The notes beneath the pieces are model-generated. The model had not been told where the DNA came from. It searched no databases and saw nothing but the letters and a program-made list of their open reading frames with translations. From the NCBI RefSeq assembly GCF_013178945.1, contig NZ_JABFDM010000005.1:479342-543341 (forward strand): DNA of 64,000 nucleotides. Direction: 5' to 3'. Source of the DNA: Bradyrhizobium aeschynomenes. Lineage in GTDB: Bacteria; Pseudomonadota; Alphaproteobacteria; Rhizobiales; Xanthobacteraceae. Of this stretch, positions 56,064 through 64,000 are shown piece after piece; position 1 is the first letter of the stretch, and the number at the start of each line of letters is the position of its first letter. The translations under genes were made by a program, and so were the position numbers.

Positions 56064-56498
56064 GCCGCCTGCCGGGCACGTTGTCCTGATCGCCGCGCCC
56101 GCGTCATCCTCTCACTGATCGAACTTGCTCAGGTCTGCCGCATCCGGCGCGTTGCGCTCGACGCGATGATCGCGGCGACGCGACGTCGTTCATGCCGTGA
56201 CCGCGCAGCCAGCTGGGCGCTCCAGAGCAGCCGGGCGGTCCGACATTCCCGATTCCGTCGCTTCCAGGCGATCGCTCGGATGAGCCGCGCTGCCTATCAC
56301 CACGACGCGCCGCACCAGGCGATTCTTGCCGCCTCTGCCCAATGGCGCGGCGGCAAATTCTGCCGCCATATCAACTAATTCGTCCAACTAATTGTGCGCC
56401 TGAATTCGGCACTCCAGCCGTTTGATCAGCAGACGCCTTCACCACCATCGGAGGCGCTGTGTCCCGCCGTTTGTCACGGCGAGAGCCGGAGTTCTGCC
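56064..56498. other. About 435 bases without a gene; hairpin and short direct repeat before flgD
   Basis: No credible frame. A perfect hairpin GGCGGCA-AATTC-TGCCGCC lies at 56349-56367, and the nine-base sequence CAACTAATT occurs twice, at 56372-56380 and 56385-56393, just over one helical turn apart. They lie about 105-130 bases before flgD and may be an operator or promoter region. Confidence 0.35.
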
Positions 56499-57161
56499 AT
56501 GACCGTTTCCGCGACGAGCTCGTCGACCACGACCACCTCATCAACTTCATCCTCCAGCGACTCGCGCACGACGCTCAGCTCGAGCGACTTCCTTCAGCTG
56601 CTGGTTAGCGAGCTGCAGAACCAGGATCCGATGAACGCAACGAGCGTCACCGATTTCATCAACCAGATGACCTCGTATGCGAACTTCTCGTCGCAGCAAT
56701 CCATCAACAGCAGCTTGACTTCGCTGGCCGGCTCCTTCTCGAGCCTGGTGACGCTGAACTCCGTCAACTACATCGGTCATACCGTAGAGGCGAAGAGCGA
56801 TACCGCCGTCCTTTCGAACGGCTCCGCGACGTTCGGCTACTCGCTCTCGTCGGCTGCGTCGACTGTCTCCATCTCGGTCAAGGACTCCTCGGGAAGCACG
56901 GTCTGGACCGGCACCGGCACGGGCAACAAGGGGAGCAACTCCTTCAGCTGGGACGGCACCGATTCCAGCGGCAACCAGCTCAGCGACGGCGGCCAGTACA
57001 CCATCTCCGTGACGGCCACCGACTCGGCCGGAAATTCGGTCCTCAACTACACGACGGTCACCGGGACAGTGACCGGCATCGACACCTCGACCAGCACGCC
57101 GTCGCTCACTGTCGGCGGCGTACCGGTCAGCGCCAGCAACATTATCGGCGTCACCTCCTGA
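56499..57161 (+). CDS. flgD: Flagellar hook assembly (hook cap) protein FlgD
   Basis: The 220-residue product has a Ser/Thr-rich start, then LSSSDFLQLLVSELQNQDPMNATSVTDFINQMTSYANFSSQQ, the FlgD N-terminal signature. A C-terminal Ig/tudor-like domain contains the VWTGTGTGNKGSNSFSWDGTDSSGNQLSDGGQYTISV stretch. FlgD caps the growing hook. The ATG at 56499 is chosen because the frame upstream is not flagellar-like. flgE follows after 22 bases. Confidence 0.92.
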   Translation: MTVSATSSSTTTTSSTSSSSDSRTTLSSSDFLQLLVSELQNQDPMNATSVTDFINQMTSYANFSSQQSINSSLTSLAGSFSSLVTLNSVNYIGHTVEAKSDTAVLSNGSATFGYSLSSAASTVSISVKDSSGSTVWTGTGTGNKGSNSFSWDGTDSSGNQLSDGGQYTISVTATDSAGNSVLNYTTVTGTVTGIDTSTSTPSLTVGGVPVSASNIIGVTS

Positions 57162-57183
57162 CCGCACCATTCGGAGTATAATC

Positions 57184-58422
57184 ATGAGTCTTTCTGGAGC
57201 CCTTTCATCGGCGATCTCGGCGCTCAATGCGCAGAGCTCGTCGCTCGCCATGATCAGCGACAACATCTCAAACGCCGATACGACCGGATACAAGACCACA
57301 TCGGGCCTGTTCGAGCAGCTGGTGACGGCGTCGAGCAGCTCCAAGGCCTATTCGTCTGGCGGTGTGTCGGTTTCCGGCCGCTCCAACATCACCCAGCAGG
57401 GGCTGCTGGCTGCCACGACCAACGCGACCGACGTCGCAATCCAGGGATCGGGATTCTTCGTCGCCACCAACTCGACCTCGGCCGGCGGCGAGACGTTCTA
57501 CACGCGCAATGGCGCCTTCTCGACCGACAATGCCGGCTATCTCCAGAACAACGGCTATTATCTGGAGGGCTGGCGCACCGACGCCAGCGGCAACGTGGTC
57601 GGCAACGGCCTCGAGCCGGTCAACACCAAGGTGGCGCTGACGAATGGCGGGGCCACCACCAAGACCTCGCTTGCCGCCAATCTGCCGGCGGATGCCGCGA
57701 GCGGCGACACCTTCAGCAGCTCGATGACGGTATACGACTCGCTGGGGCAGGCACACACGCTCAATGTCAACTGGACCAAGTCGGCGACGGCGAACGAGTG
57801 GACCGCCGATATCGCCCCCGCCACCACCTCGGACGGCACCGTGACCAGCGGCACCTATACGATTGATTTCAATTCGGACGGATCGCTCAGCACCGTCTCC
57901 TCGACCAATCTCGGCATCACCTGGAACAACGGTGCTGCTGCCAGCTCGATCACGCTCAGCTTCGGAACCACCGGCGGCGGCACCGATGGTCTGACCCAGC
58001 TGGCGTCCGGAAGCACGACCCCGAGCGTTTCGAATTTCAGTGCCAACTCGGACGGCATCTCCTTCGGCACGCTGAGCAGCATCGCGGTCGGCAAGGACGG
58101 TCTGGTCGAGGCGACTTATTCCAACGGCCAGACCGTTCCCATCTATAAGCTCGCGGTCGCCACCTTCTCCGATCCGAACGGGCTCGTGGCGCACTCCAGC
58201 GGCATGTACACCGCCACGGCGACGTCGGGCAACGCGACCTTGCAGGCGTCGGGCGAGAATGGTGCGGGCACCATCTACGGCAGCGAGCTCGAGTCGAGCA
58301 CGACGGATACGACCGGCCAGTTCAGCAACATGATCTCGGCACAACAGGCGTATTCGGCGGCCTCGCAGGTGATTTCGGCCGTCAACAAGATGTACGACAC
58401 CCTGATCTCGTCGATGAGGTGA
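57184..58422 (+). CDS. flgE: Flagellar hook protein FlgE
   Basis: The 412-residue product has the rod/hook N-terminal heptad region SALNAQSSSLAMISDNISNADTTGYKTT, followed by GLLAATTNATDVAIQGSGFFVA and FYTRNGAFSTDNAGYLQNNGYYLEGW. The C-terminal matching helix is SNMISAQQAYSAASQVISAVNKMYDTLISS. It is the hook subunit. A GGAG site precedes the ATG. Confidence 0.94.
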   Translation: MSLSGALSSAISALNAQSSSLAMISDNISNADTTGYKTTSGLFEQLVTASSSSKAYSSGGVSVSGRSNITQQGLLAATTNATDVAIQGSGFFVATNSTSAGGETFYTRNGAFSTDNAGYLQNNGYYLEGWRTDASGNVVGNGLEPVNTKVALTNGGATTKTSLAANLPADAASGDTFSSSMTVYDSLGQAHTLNVNWTKSATANEWTADIAPATTSDGTVTSGTYTIDFNSDGSLSTVSSTNLGITWNNGAAASSITLSFGTTGGGTDGLTQLASGSTTPSVSNFSANSDGISFGTLSSIAVGKDGLVEATYSNGQTVPIYKLAVATFSDPNGLVAHSSGMYTATATSGNATLQASGENGAGTIYGSELESSTTDTTGQFSNMISAQQAYSAASQVISAVNKMYDTLISSMR

Positions 58423-58424
58423 GC

Positions 58425-58694
58425 ATGGCCGATCTGAAAAAGGAGCGGCTCGGCGAGGGCGAGATCCTGCTGAAGAAGCTGCGGCGGCTGAGGCTGCGCG
58501 CCGCAGGTGCCCGCAGGGATGATCGTGCGCGACTACTGGCGCTGATGGACGACATCGAGACGGTCCGCCGGAAGCTCCTGCGCGAATGCGCGCTGCTCGA
58601 GGAGGAGTTCCGAGTCGCTGCGGTCCGGGTGACGGCATTGAACACCTATGCGCGGGTCGCGCAGACGAGCGGCCGGCCGCCGCGTGAAAACTAG
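58425..58694 (+). CDS. Small coiled-coil protein in flagellar operon
   Basis: 89 residues from ATG 58425, two bases after the flgE stop. It is almost entirely charged helix (KKERLGEGEILLKKLRRLRLRAAGARRDD and IETVRRKLLRECALLEEEFRVAAVRV). The position and composition suggest an export chaperone or FliJ-like helper, but no family signature is visible. Confidence 0.65.
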   Translation: MADLKKERLGEGEILLKKLRRLRLRAAGARRDDRARLLALMDDIETVRRKLLRECALLEEEFRVAAVRVTALNTYARVAQTSGRPPREN

Positions 58695-58710
58695 GATTGG
58701 GAGCGACAGG

Positions 58711-59163
58711 ATGAAACAGGCAATCCAGCCCGACCGACGGCCGGCAAGCGAAAGCGAGGTGCGGACCTTGATCGCGCTGATCGACGAGCTGATCGCGGTG
58801 GTGTCGGAGGAGAATGCAGAACTCGCCAAGGGTCTGCCGGCCTCCCGCTCCAAGCAGCTCGACGACAAGAACCGGCTCGCCGGGCTGTTCGAGCAGCGGG
58901 TGGCCGACTGCGCCAGGCAGACGGCGAGCCTTGATGTGCGGGACCGCGTCCTGCGCGAGCAGCTGATGGAGCACATTCTCGATCTGCGCAGCGCAATGGA
59001 CGAAAACCTGGTGCGGCTGCGGGCTGCGATCGAGGCGAGCAATCGCAGGATCGAGGCGGTGATGCAGGCGATCCGCGAGCAGATCGCAAATGCCTCGCCC
59101 TATGGCGTCAGCGGACGCCGCGTTGCGCCTGCGACCTCGTGCGGGACCAATGTCAGGGCGTGA
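58711..59163 (+). CDS. FlgN-like flagellar export chaperone
   Basis: The 150-residue helical protein lies just before flgK, the usual place for FlgN, chaperone of the hook-junction proteins FlgK and FlgL. The pattern LIALIDELIAVVSEENAELAKGLPASRSKQLDDKNRLAGLFEQRV is like FlgN. GGGAGCGACAGG before ATG 58711 is a good ribosome-binding site. The assignment rests on helix pattern and context rather than strong motifs. Confidence 0.7.
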   Translation: MKQAIQPDRRPASESEVRTLIALIDELIAVVSEENAELAKGLPASRSKQLDDKNRLAGLFEQRVADCARQTASLDVRDRVLREQLMEHILDLRSAMDENLVRLRAAIEASNRRIEAVMQAIREQIANASPYGVSGRRVAPATSCGTNVRA

Positions 59164-59190
59164 CGACCATCCAGCAGCGGGAGTAGGGCG

Positions 59191-60948
59191 ATGTCGCTCG
59201 ATATAGCACGTCTGGTCGCGTTCAGTGGCATCTCGACGACCGAGTTGCAGATCAGCGTGGCGTCGTCGAACATTTCGAACGCCGACACCAAGGGCTACAC
59301 ACAGAAGTCCGCGAACCAGATCGCCAACGTCACTGCGGGCGTTGGAACCGGGGTGTCGATCACGGGCATCTCGAGCAATGTCGACAAGCTGCTGCTGAAG
59401 TCCCTGATCGGCGCCAATTCGGAGCTCGGCGCGGCCGACACCACGAACAACTACCTGACGCAGTTGCAGCAGCTGTTCGGCAGCGCCTCGTCCTCCGGCA
59501 CGTCGACAACGGGCACGTCGCTGGCAAACTCGCTGGCGTCGCTGGAATCGGCACTGTCGTCGCTGGCGAGCTCGCCGAGCAGCGTCTCTCTGCAATCGGC
59601 CGTCGTCAGTGCGCTCGACGACTTTGCGAGCCAGCTGCGCAGCACGTCCAGCGGCGTGCAGGCGTTGCGGGCCGATGCCGACAAGGACATCGCCTCGTCG
59701 ATCCAGAGCGTCAACGACGATCTCCAGCAGATCGCGGATCTCAACGTCGAGATCCGCAAGATGGCCGCGTCCGGCCAGTCGACCGCCGATCTCGAGGACG
59801 AGCGCAACACTGCGCTGCAGGATCTGTCGTCCTACATGAACGTCAGCTACTACACGGCGTCGAACGGGGATCTTCAGGTCTACACCTCGTCCGGGCGCGC
59901 GCTTGTCGACAGCTCGGCCCATACGCTGAGCTATACCGCGTCGGCCAATGTCTCGGCGTCGTCCAGCTATGCATCCGGTGGCTTCAGCGGCATCTTGGTC
60001 GACGGCGTCGACGTCACGTCCCAGATCACATCAGGTGAGATCGGCTCGCTGATCACGCTGCGCGACGAGACCCTCCCGGCTGTGCAGACGCAGCTCGATC
60101 AGCTCGCCTCGCAGTTGAAATCGGCGCTCAATTCGATCACCAACGGCGCATCGGCGGTGCCGCCGCCAACCAGCCTGACGGGATCGGCGAGCGTCAGCAG
60201 CACGACGGCGCTGTCGGGGTCGGGTACGGTCCGGATCGCCGTGGCCGATCAGAGCGGCAGCCTCGTCTCCTACCAGGATCTCGATCTGTCGTCCTACGCG
60301 ACCGTGGGCGATCTGGTCACGGCGCTCAACGGCATTTCCGGCGTATCGGCCTCGATCGATGGAAGCGGTCATCTGTCGATCAGCGCGACGTCGTCGGCCA
60401 ACGGCATCTCGATCAACGACATGACGGGCGCGATCGGCGGCGGCGGCTTTTCCGATTATTTCGGCATGAACGATCTCGTCACGGGCTCGGGTGCTGCCGA
60501 TTTCGCCGTGAACAGCAGCATTCTCAGCGGTGCTGCCGGCCTGCCGACCGGGACGCTCGACAGCTCGGCGACATTGGCGGCCGGCAGCCAGGTGCTCACG
60601 GCAGGCTCGGCGACGGTCATCAGTCGGCTCTATGACAAGCTGACCGGCTCGACCAGCTTCTCGTCCGCCGGAGGCTTGAGCGCGACCACCGGAACCTTTG
60701 CCGATTACGCGGCATCGATCGTTGCCAACGTGGCCAGCAAGGCCTCGCAGGCGGCGAGCGCCTACACCGCGAAATCCACCGCCCAGTCGAGCTATGCCAG
60801 CTCGCTGTCGTCGCAGTCGGGCGTCAATATCGATGAGGAGACGGCCCGGCTGAGCTCGCTGCAGAACAAATACGCGGCCGCCTCGCAGCTGATCTCCGTC
60901 ATCAACAGCATGTTCTCGTCGCTGCTCAGCGCCGTGCAGTCGACCTAG
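59191..60948 (+). CDS. flgK: Flagellar hook-associated protein 1 (FlgK)
   Basis: The 585-residue product starts with ISTTELQISVASSNISNADTKGYTQKSANQIANVTAGVGTGVSI, the hook-junction N-terminus, and later has DLQQIADLNVEIRKMAASGQSTADLEDERNTALQDLSSYMNVSYY. The C-terminal GVNIDEETARLSSLQNKYAAASQLISVINSMFSSLL is typical. FlgK joins hook and filament. flgL follows after 15 bases. Confidence 0.94.
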   Translation: MSLDIARLVAFSGISTTELQISVASSNISNADTKGYTQKSANQIANVTAGVGTGVSITGISSNVDKLLLKSLIGANSELGAADTTNNYLTQLQQLFGSASSSGTSTTGTSLANSLASLESALSSLASSPSSVSLQSAVVSALDDFASQLRSTSSGVQALRADADKDIASSIQSVNDDLQQIADLNVEIRKMAASGQSTADLEDERNTALQDLSSYMNVSYYTASNGDLQVYTSSGRALVDSSAHTLSYTASANVSASSSYASGGFSGILVDGVDVTSQITSGEIGSLITLRDETLPAVQTQLDQLASQLKSALNSITNGASAVPPPTSLTGSASVSSTTALSGSGTVRIAVADQSGSLVSYQDLDLSSYATVGDLVTALNGISGVSASIDGSGHLSISATSSANGISINDMTGAIGGGGFSDYFGMNDLVTGSGAADFAVNSSILSGAAGLPTGTLDSSATLAAGSQVLTAGSATVISRLYDKLTGSTSFSSAGGLSATTGTFADYAASIVANVASKASQAASAYTAKSTAQSSYASSLSSQSGVNIDEETARLSSLQNKYAAASQLISVINSMFSSLLSAVQST

Positions 60949-60963
60949 TTCGGAGCATTCATC

Positions 60964-61872
60964 ATGACGATGCGGGTTGCGACCTTCGCGAACTCCGACC
61001 AGATGATCGCCAGCGCACTTCGGACGCAGGCGACGATGGCCAAGCTGCAGGTGCAGGAAGCGTCGGGGCTGAAGTCGGGATACCTGGCCGACTACGGCGC
61101 GGATACCCAGCATGTGGTCAATCTGCAGGTGTCGGTCACGCGGGCGCAATCCTATATCGATGCCGCGACGCTGGCCGACAGCAAGGTGCAGGTCATGTAT
61201 TCCGCGGTCGGTCAGGTGTCCGACATCGTCAGCCAGCTGCGTACCGCCTTGAGCGCCGCGAGCTCCGGCAGCAGCACGGGAACAACGTCCGCGATCAGCT
61301 CGGCGCAACAATTGTTGGAGCAGATGGCAGGCATTCTGAACACCCAGTATGACGGGCAATACCTGTTTGGCGGGGCTCGAACGTCGACGGCAGCCGTCGA
61401 CACCTCGGCCTTCGCTTCTGGAACCGGCTCGCTGACCACCGTCGACACCGGCTACTACCAGGGTGACGGCGAGCTTGCCACCGTGCGGGTCTCCGATGGT
61501 CAGTCGGTCACCTATGGCGTGACGGCGGACAATTCCGCCTTCGAGGAGGTCATGCGGGTGCTGAAATTCGTCGCGAACAGCTCGACCCTGTCCGGTAGCG
61601 ATATCACCTCGGCACTGACGCTTGCAGATCAGGCGGTGGACGATGTGGCCACCGTCCAGGCGAAGCTGTCCGATGCCGCTTCCCGGATCGAGACCGCAAA
61701 GTCGCAGCAGACCGATTTCAAGAGCTACGCCGAGAGCTTGGCGACCGATCTCACCAGCGTCGACGTCGCCGCGGTGACCGCGCAATTGTCGACCTATCAG
61801 GCGCAGCTCACGGCGTCGTATACGGCGATCTCCAAGATCCAAAGTCTCAATCTGGCAAGCTATCTCCGGTGA
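60964..61872 (+). CDS. flgL: Flagellar hook-associated protein 3 (FlgL)
   Basis: The 302-residue flagellin-like product begins MTMRVATFANSDQMIASALRTQATMAKLQVQEASGLKSGYLADYG. It has LLEQMAGILNTQYDGQYLFGG in the middle, a hallmark of FlgL, and ends in TAQLSTYQAQLTASYTAISKIQSLNLASYL. It is the second junction protein and the last flagellar gene of the block; no basal-body gene follows. Confidence 0.92.
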   Translation: MTMRVATFANSDQMIASALRTQATMAKLQVQEASGLKSGYLADYGADTQHVVNLQVSVTRAQSYIDAATLADSKVQVMYSAVGQVSDIVSQLRTALSAASSGSSTGTTSAISSAQQLLEQMAGILNTQYDGQYLFGGARTSTAAVDTSAFASGTGSLTTVDTGYYQGDGELATVRVSDGQSVTYGVTADNSAFEEVMRVLKFVANSSTLSGSDITSALTLADQAVDDVATVQAKLSDAASRIETAKSQQTDFKSYAESLATDLTSVDVAAVTAQLSTYQAQLTASYTAISKIQSLNLASYLR

Positions 61873-62040
61873 GCCGGCAGGTTGGGGGGCTGCGGGGCCG
61901 GGCGCGGAACGGGGGGCGGCCGGACGACGCCGGCCGGATTCCAAGGCGGGCGCGCGATCCGGGGAACCTTGGCACAGCGCGATTGCAACCATGCCGCCTC
62001 CAGGAGGTTTGTTGACGGGCAACTCGTCGGCGGACCTCTC

Positions 62041-63810
62041 ATGGATCAACCAACTCAGCCACGAACGATCGGCCATGGCCTGCGGCCGGTCGCGGACAAC
62101 CTCTGGATCATCGATGCCGGCCGCATCAGCGCCGCCGGCCTTCCGCTGCCGGTTCGCATGACCGTGATCCGCCTGTCGAGCGGCGACCTGCTGCTGCACT
62201 CCCCGACGCGCTTCTCTCACGCGCTGCGCGAGGAGCTGGAACAGCTTGGGCCGATCAAATATCTGCTCGCGCCCAACGTGGCGCATTGGATGTTCCTGCC
62301 GGATTGGCAGGCGGCTCTGCCGAACGCACGCCTTTATGCAGCCCCAGGCCTTGCCGACCGCCGCCAGATCCGGCGCAGCCGCTTGCGTATCGACCGCGAG
62401 CTGACAGATGTCACGCCGGACGAATGGTCCCAGGATCTTCAGCTGGTATTGATCTCCGCGCCGATGTTCACCGAGGTCGAGCTGTTCCATCGACCAAGCC
62501 GTACGCTCATCCTGACTGATCTGGTGCAAAACCTTGCGCCGGAAGGGTTGGGGATTCTGCCGCGCACAGCGGCTCACATGCTCGGGATTACGGCGCCGGA
62601 CGGCAAGGCGCCGGCCCATCTGCGGCTGCTGCTTCGCCTGGGAGGCCGGGCCGTCCGGCTCGCTGCCGCGCGGTTGATCGCGCTGGCACCCGAGCGCGTC
62701 GTCTTTGCTCATGGCCGGTGGTTCGAGAGCGGCGGGACGCAGCAGCTGCGCCGATCGCTCGGCTGGCTTCTCGATGCGTCGCCCGAGGCACGGCGGCTGA
62801 TGCGCGACCTGCGGGGAACCCGTATCGTGATCACCGGTGCCTCAAGCGGGATCGGACGCGCCACGGCGCAGGCCCTGGCTCGGGAAGGGGCCAGCATCGT
62901 GCTGGCGGCCCGGCGCGAAGATGTCCTCAAGGACGTTGCAGCCGAATGCGAGACGCTGGGCGGCCGCGCGATCGCGGTTGCGACGGACGTCACGCGCCCG
63001 GAAGCGGTCCAGCGCCTGGCCGAGCAGGCTGTACAGACATTCGGTGGCATCGACGTCTGGATCAACAATGCCGGCACCGGTGTGTTCGGTGCCTATCAGG
63101 ACGCGGACATCGCGCTCCACCGCAAGACGATCGAGGTCAATCTGCTTGGCACGATGAATGGCGCCTACGCTGTGCTACCGATTTTTCTGCGGCAGCGGCG
63201 AGGGACCTTGATCAACAACATTTCGTTGGGCGGCTGGGCTCCGACTCCGTTCGCGGCCGCCTATACAGCCAGCAAGTTCGGCATGCGCGGCTTTTCGGCC
63301 AGCCTGCGCCAGGAGCTCGCAGCCCACGCGCACATTCATGTCTGCAGCGTGTTCCCGGCCATGGTCGACACGCCGGGGTTCGTTCACGGCGCCAACATGT
63401 CCGGCCGCAACCTGGAGCCCGGTCCGCTGTTGTATCGTTCCGAGGACGTCGCCGAGACGTTCGTGCAGCTCATTCGTGCGCCGCGCGACGAGGTTGCCGT
63501 CGGATGGCCGGCGCGGCTTGGCCAGATCTCCTACGCGCTGGCACGCCGCCCGACGGAGCGCCTCATGAGCACGGCGTTCCGGTTCCTGCTCGCGCGCGCC
63601 AAGGGCGCGTCGCGCACCGCTGGTGCCGTGCTTGCGCCGATTCCGGCGGGGACTGCGGTGAGCGGCGATTGGCTTCGGCGCAAGAAGCTTCCGCCTGCCG
63701 GGCAGCTCAGCAAGATCGGGCTGGCCATCGGACTCGGGGGCATCGCGTTGCTTGTCATCGCGCGTGCAGGCCGGCCCGCGCGGCCCTCTCATCGTCGCAG
63801 CCAGCGTTGA
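62041..63810 (+). CDS. DUF4336-short-chain dehydrogenase fusion protein
   Basis: The protein has 589 residues. Residues about 15-245 resemble DUF4336 (a metallo-beta-lactamase-like domain): LWIIDAGRISAAGLPLPVRMTVIRLSSGDLLLHSP, LAPNVAHWMFLPDW and TLILTDLVQNL. From residue 261 a full classical SDR begins (IVITGASSGIGRATAQALAREGA), with NNAGTGVFG and Tyr408-x3-Lys412 (YTASK). The C-terminus has a hydrophobic segment (GLAIGLGGIALLVIARAG) that would anchor it in the membrane. The start at 62041 gives the conserved N-terminus but the ribosome-binding site is weak. Confidence 0.85.
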   Translation: MDQPTQPRTIGHGLRPVADNLWIIDAGRISAAGLPLPVRMTVIRLSSGDLLLHSPTRFSHALREELEQLGPIKYLLAPNVAHWMFLPDWQAALPNARLYAAPGLADRRQIRRSRLRIDRELTDVTPDEWSQDLQLVLISAPMFTEVELFHRPSRTLILTDLVQNLAPEGLGILPRTAAHMLGITAPDGKAPAHLRLLLRLGGRAVRLAAARLIALAPERVVFAHGRWFESGGTQQLRRSLGWLLDASPEARRLMRDLRGTRIVITGASSGIGRATAQALAREGASIVLAARREDVLKDVAAECETLGGRAIAVATDVTRPEAVQRLAEQAVQTFGGIDVWINNAGTGVFGAYQDADIALHRKTIEVNLLGTMNGAYAVLPIFLRQRRGTLINNISLGGWAPTPFAAAYTASKFGMRGFSASLRQELAAHAHIHVCSVFPAMVDTPGFVHGANMSGRNLEPGPLLYRSEDVAETFVQLIRAPRDEVAVGWPARLGQISYALARRPTERLMSTAFRFLLARAKGASRTAGAVLAPIPAGTAVSGDWLRRKKLPPAGQLSKIGLAIGLGGIALLVIARAGRPARPSHRRSQR

Positions 63811-63822
63811 TCTGGAGGCGCC

Positions 63823-64000
63823 ATGCTCGGCAAGCTCGATTGGTCGGCTATTCCGCTTGGCCAGCCCATTCCGCTCGCGGCCGCAGGCCTTGTGCTGGTC
63901 GCGATCCTTGGCGTTCTCGGCTGGGTGCTCGCGAAGGGGCATTTTCCATACCTCTGGCGTGAGTGGATCACGAGCGTCGATCACAAGCGGATCGGCGTCA
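63823..64000 (+). CDS. cyoB: Cytochrome o-type ubiquinol oxidase subunit I, N-terminal part (runs off the window)
   Basis: The visible 59 residues start MLGKLDWSAIPLGQPIPLAAAGLVLVAILGVLG, one transmembrane helix, then YLWREWITSVDHKRIGV, which is the start of the heme-copper oxidase core and closest to bo3-type subunit I. A GGAGG site precedes the ATG. A cyoA gene, which usually comes first, is not upstream; the DUF4336-SDR gene is. Confidence 0.85.
   Translation, partial: MLGKLDWSAIPLGQPIPLAAAGLVLVAILGVLGWVLAKGHFPYLWREWITSVDHKRIGV

Noticed and set aside
61971..61988. TGGCAC ... TTGCA resembling a sigma-54 promoter
   Set aside because: The spacer between the two elements is seven bases rather than five, which breaks the strict sigma-54 geometry.
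57268..62712. Very long open frames on the minus strand opposite flgE, flgK and flgL
   Set aside because: They are antisense frames caused by the strong G/C third-position bias; they are arginine/glycine-rich and have no family motifs, while the plus strand encodes clear flagellar proteins.

Overview
The window looks like chromosome of a Bradyrhizobium-like alphaproteobacterium. I infer this from the uniformly high GC with strong G/C third-position bias, the mostly aerobic-type cob gene set with HupE behind a B12 riboswitch, the interspersed palindromic repeats, and a large share of secreted or hypothetical proteins of rhizobial style. No rRNA, tRNA or CRISPR array was found.

1-8.7 kb: the tail of an IclR regulator, two small hypotheticals, a metalloprotease with an SRPBCC front domain, then a purine-to-glycerate module (adenine deaminase, glyoxylate carboligase gcl, hydroxypyruvate isomerase hyi). 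A palindromic repeat and a rifampin ADP-ribosyltransferase (Arr) follow.

8.9-16.6 kb: an orphan TAXI-type binding protein, then a stress/oxidoreductase patch (enoyl-CoA hydratase-like, LysR, peroxiredoxin, SDR, a wrecked second SDR, a carboxymuconolactone decarboxylase-like gene, and an ECF41 sigma factor). The last two genes diverge from an intergenic region holding two near-perfect ECF41-type promoters, one per strand. A truncated second copy of the decarboxylase gene lies 4.3 kb away.

16.6-26 kb: a frameshifted IS1182-family element and a low-information stretch of secreted and membrane hypotheticals, a DUF1236 protein, a VanZ-like protein, a palindromic repeat, and a divergent pair made of a two-subunit ThDP decarboxylase and a D-2-hydroxyacid dehydrogenase.

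26-48.7 kb: a cobalamin locus. The lower-ligand and late steps (cobT, phosphatase, cobS, cobD, cbiB, cobQ, cobO, cobU) come first. A cobalamin riboswitch then precedes hupE, DUF1636, cobW, cobN, cobG, cobH, cobI and cobJ, followed by cobK(-), cobL, cobE, cobM, cbiD(-), cobB and bluB. It follows the aerobic route (CobG, CobN) but uses CbiD where CobF would be expected. cobA, cobF, and the chelatase subunits cobS/cobT are not in the window.

48.7-64 kb: a formyltransferase-fold protein and a glycosyltransferase-like protein, a sigma factor, and a compact flagellar axial module: flagellin, fliD, fliS, flgD, flgE, a small coiled-coil protein, a FlgN-like chaperone, flgK and flgL. These build filament, cap, hook and junctions, but no basal-body, export or motor gene is present, and the module is bounded on both sides by unrelated genes. 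The window ends with a DUF4336-SDR fusion and the start of a heme-copper quinol oxidase subunit I gene (cyoB-like).
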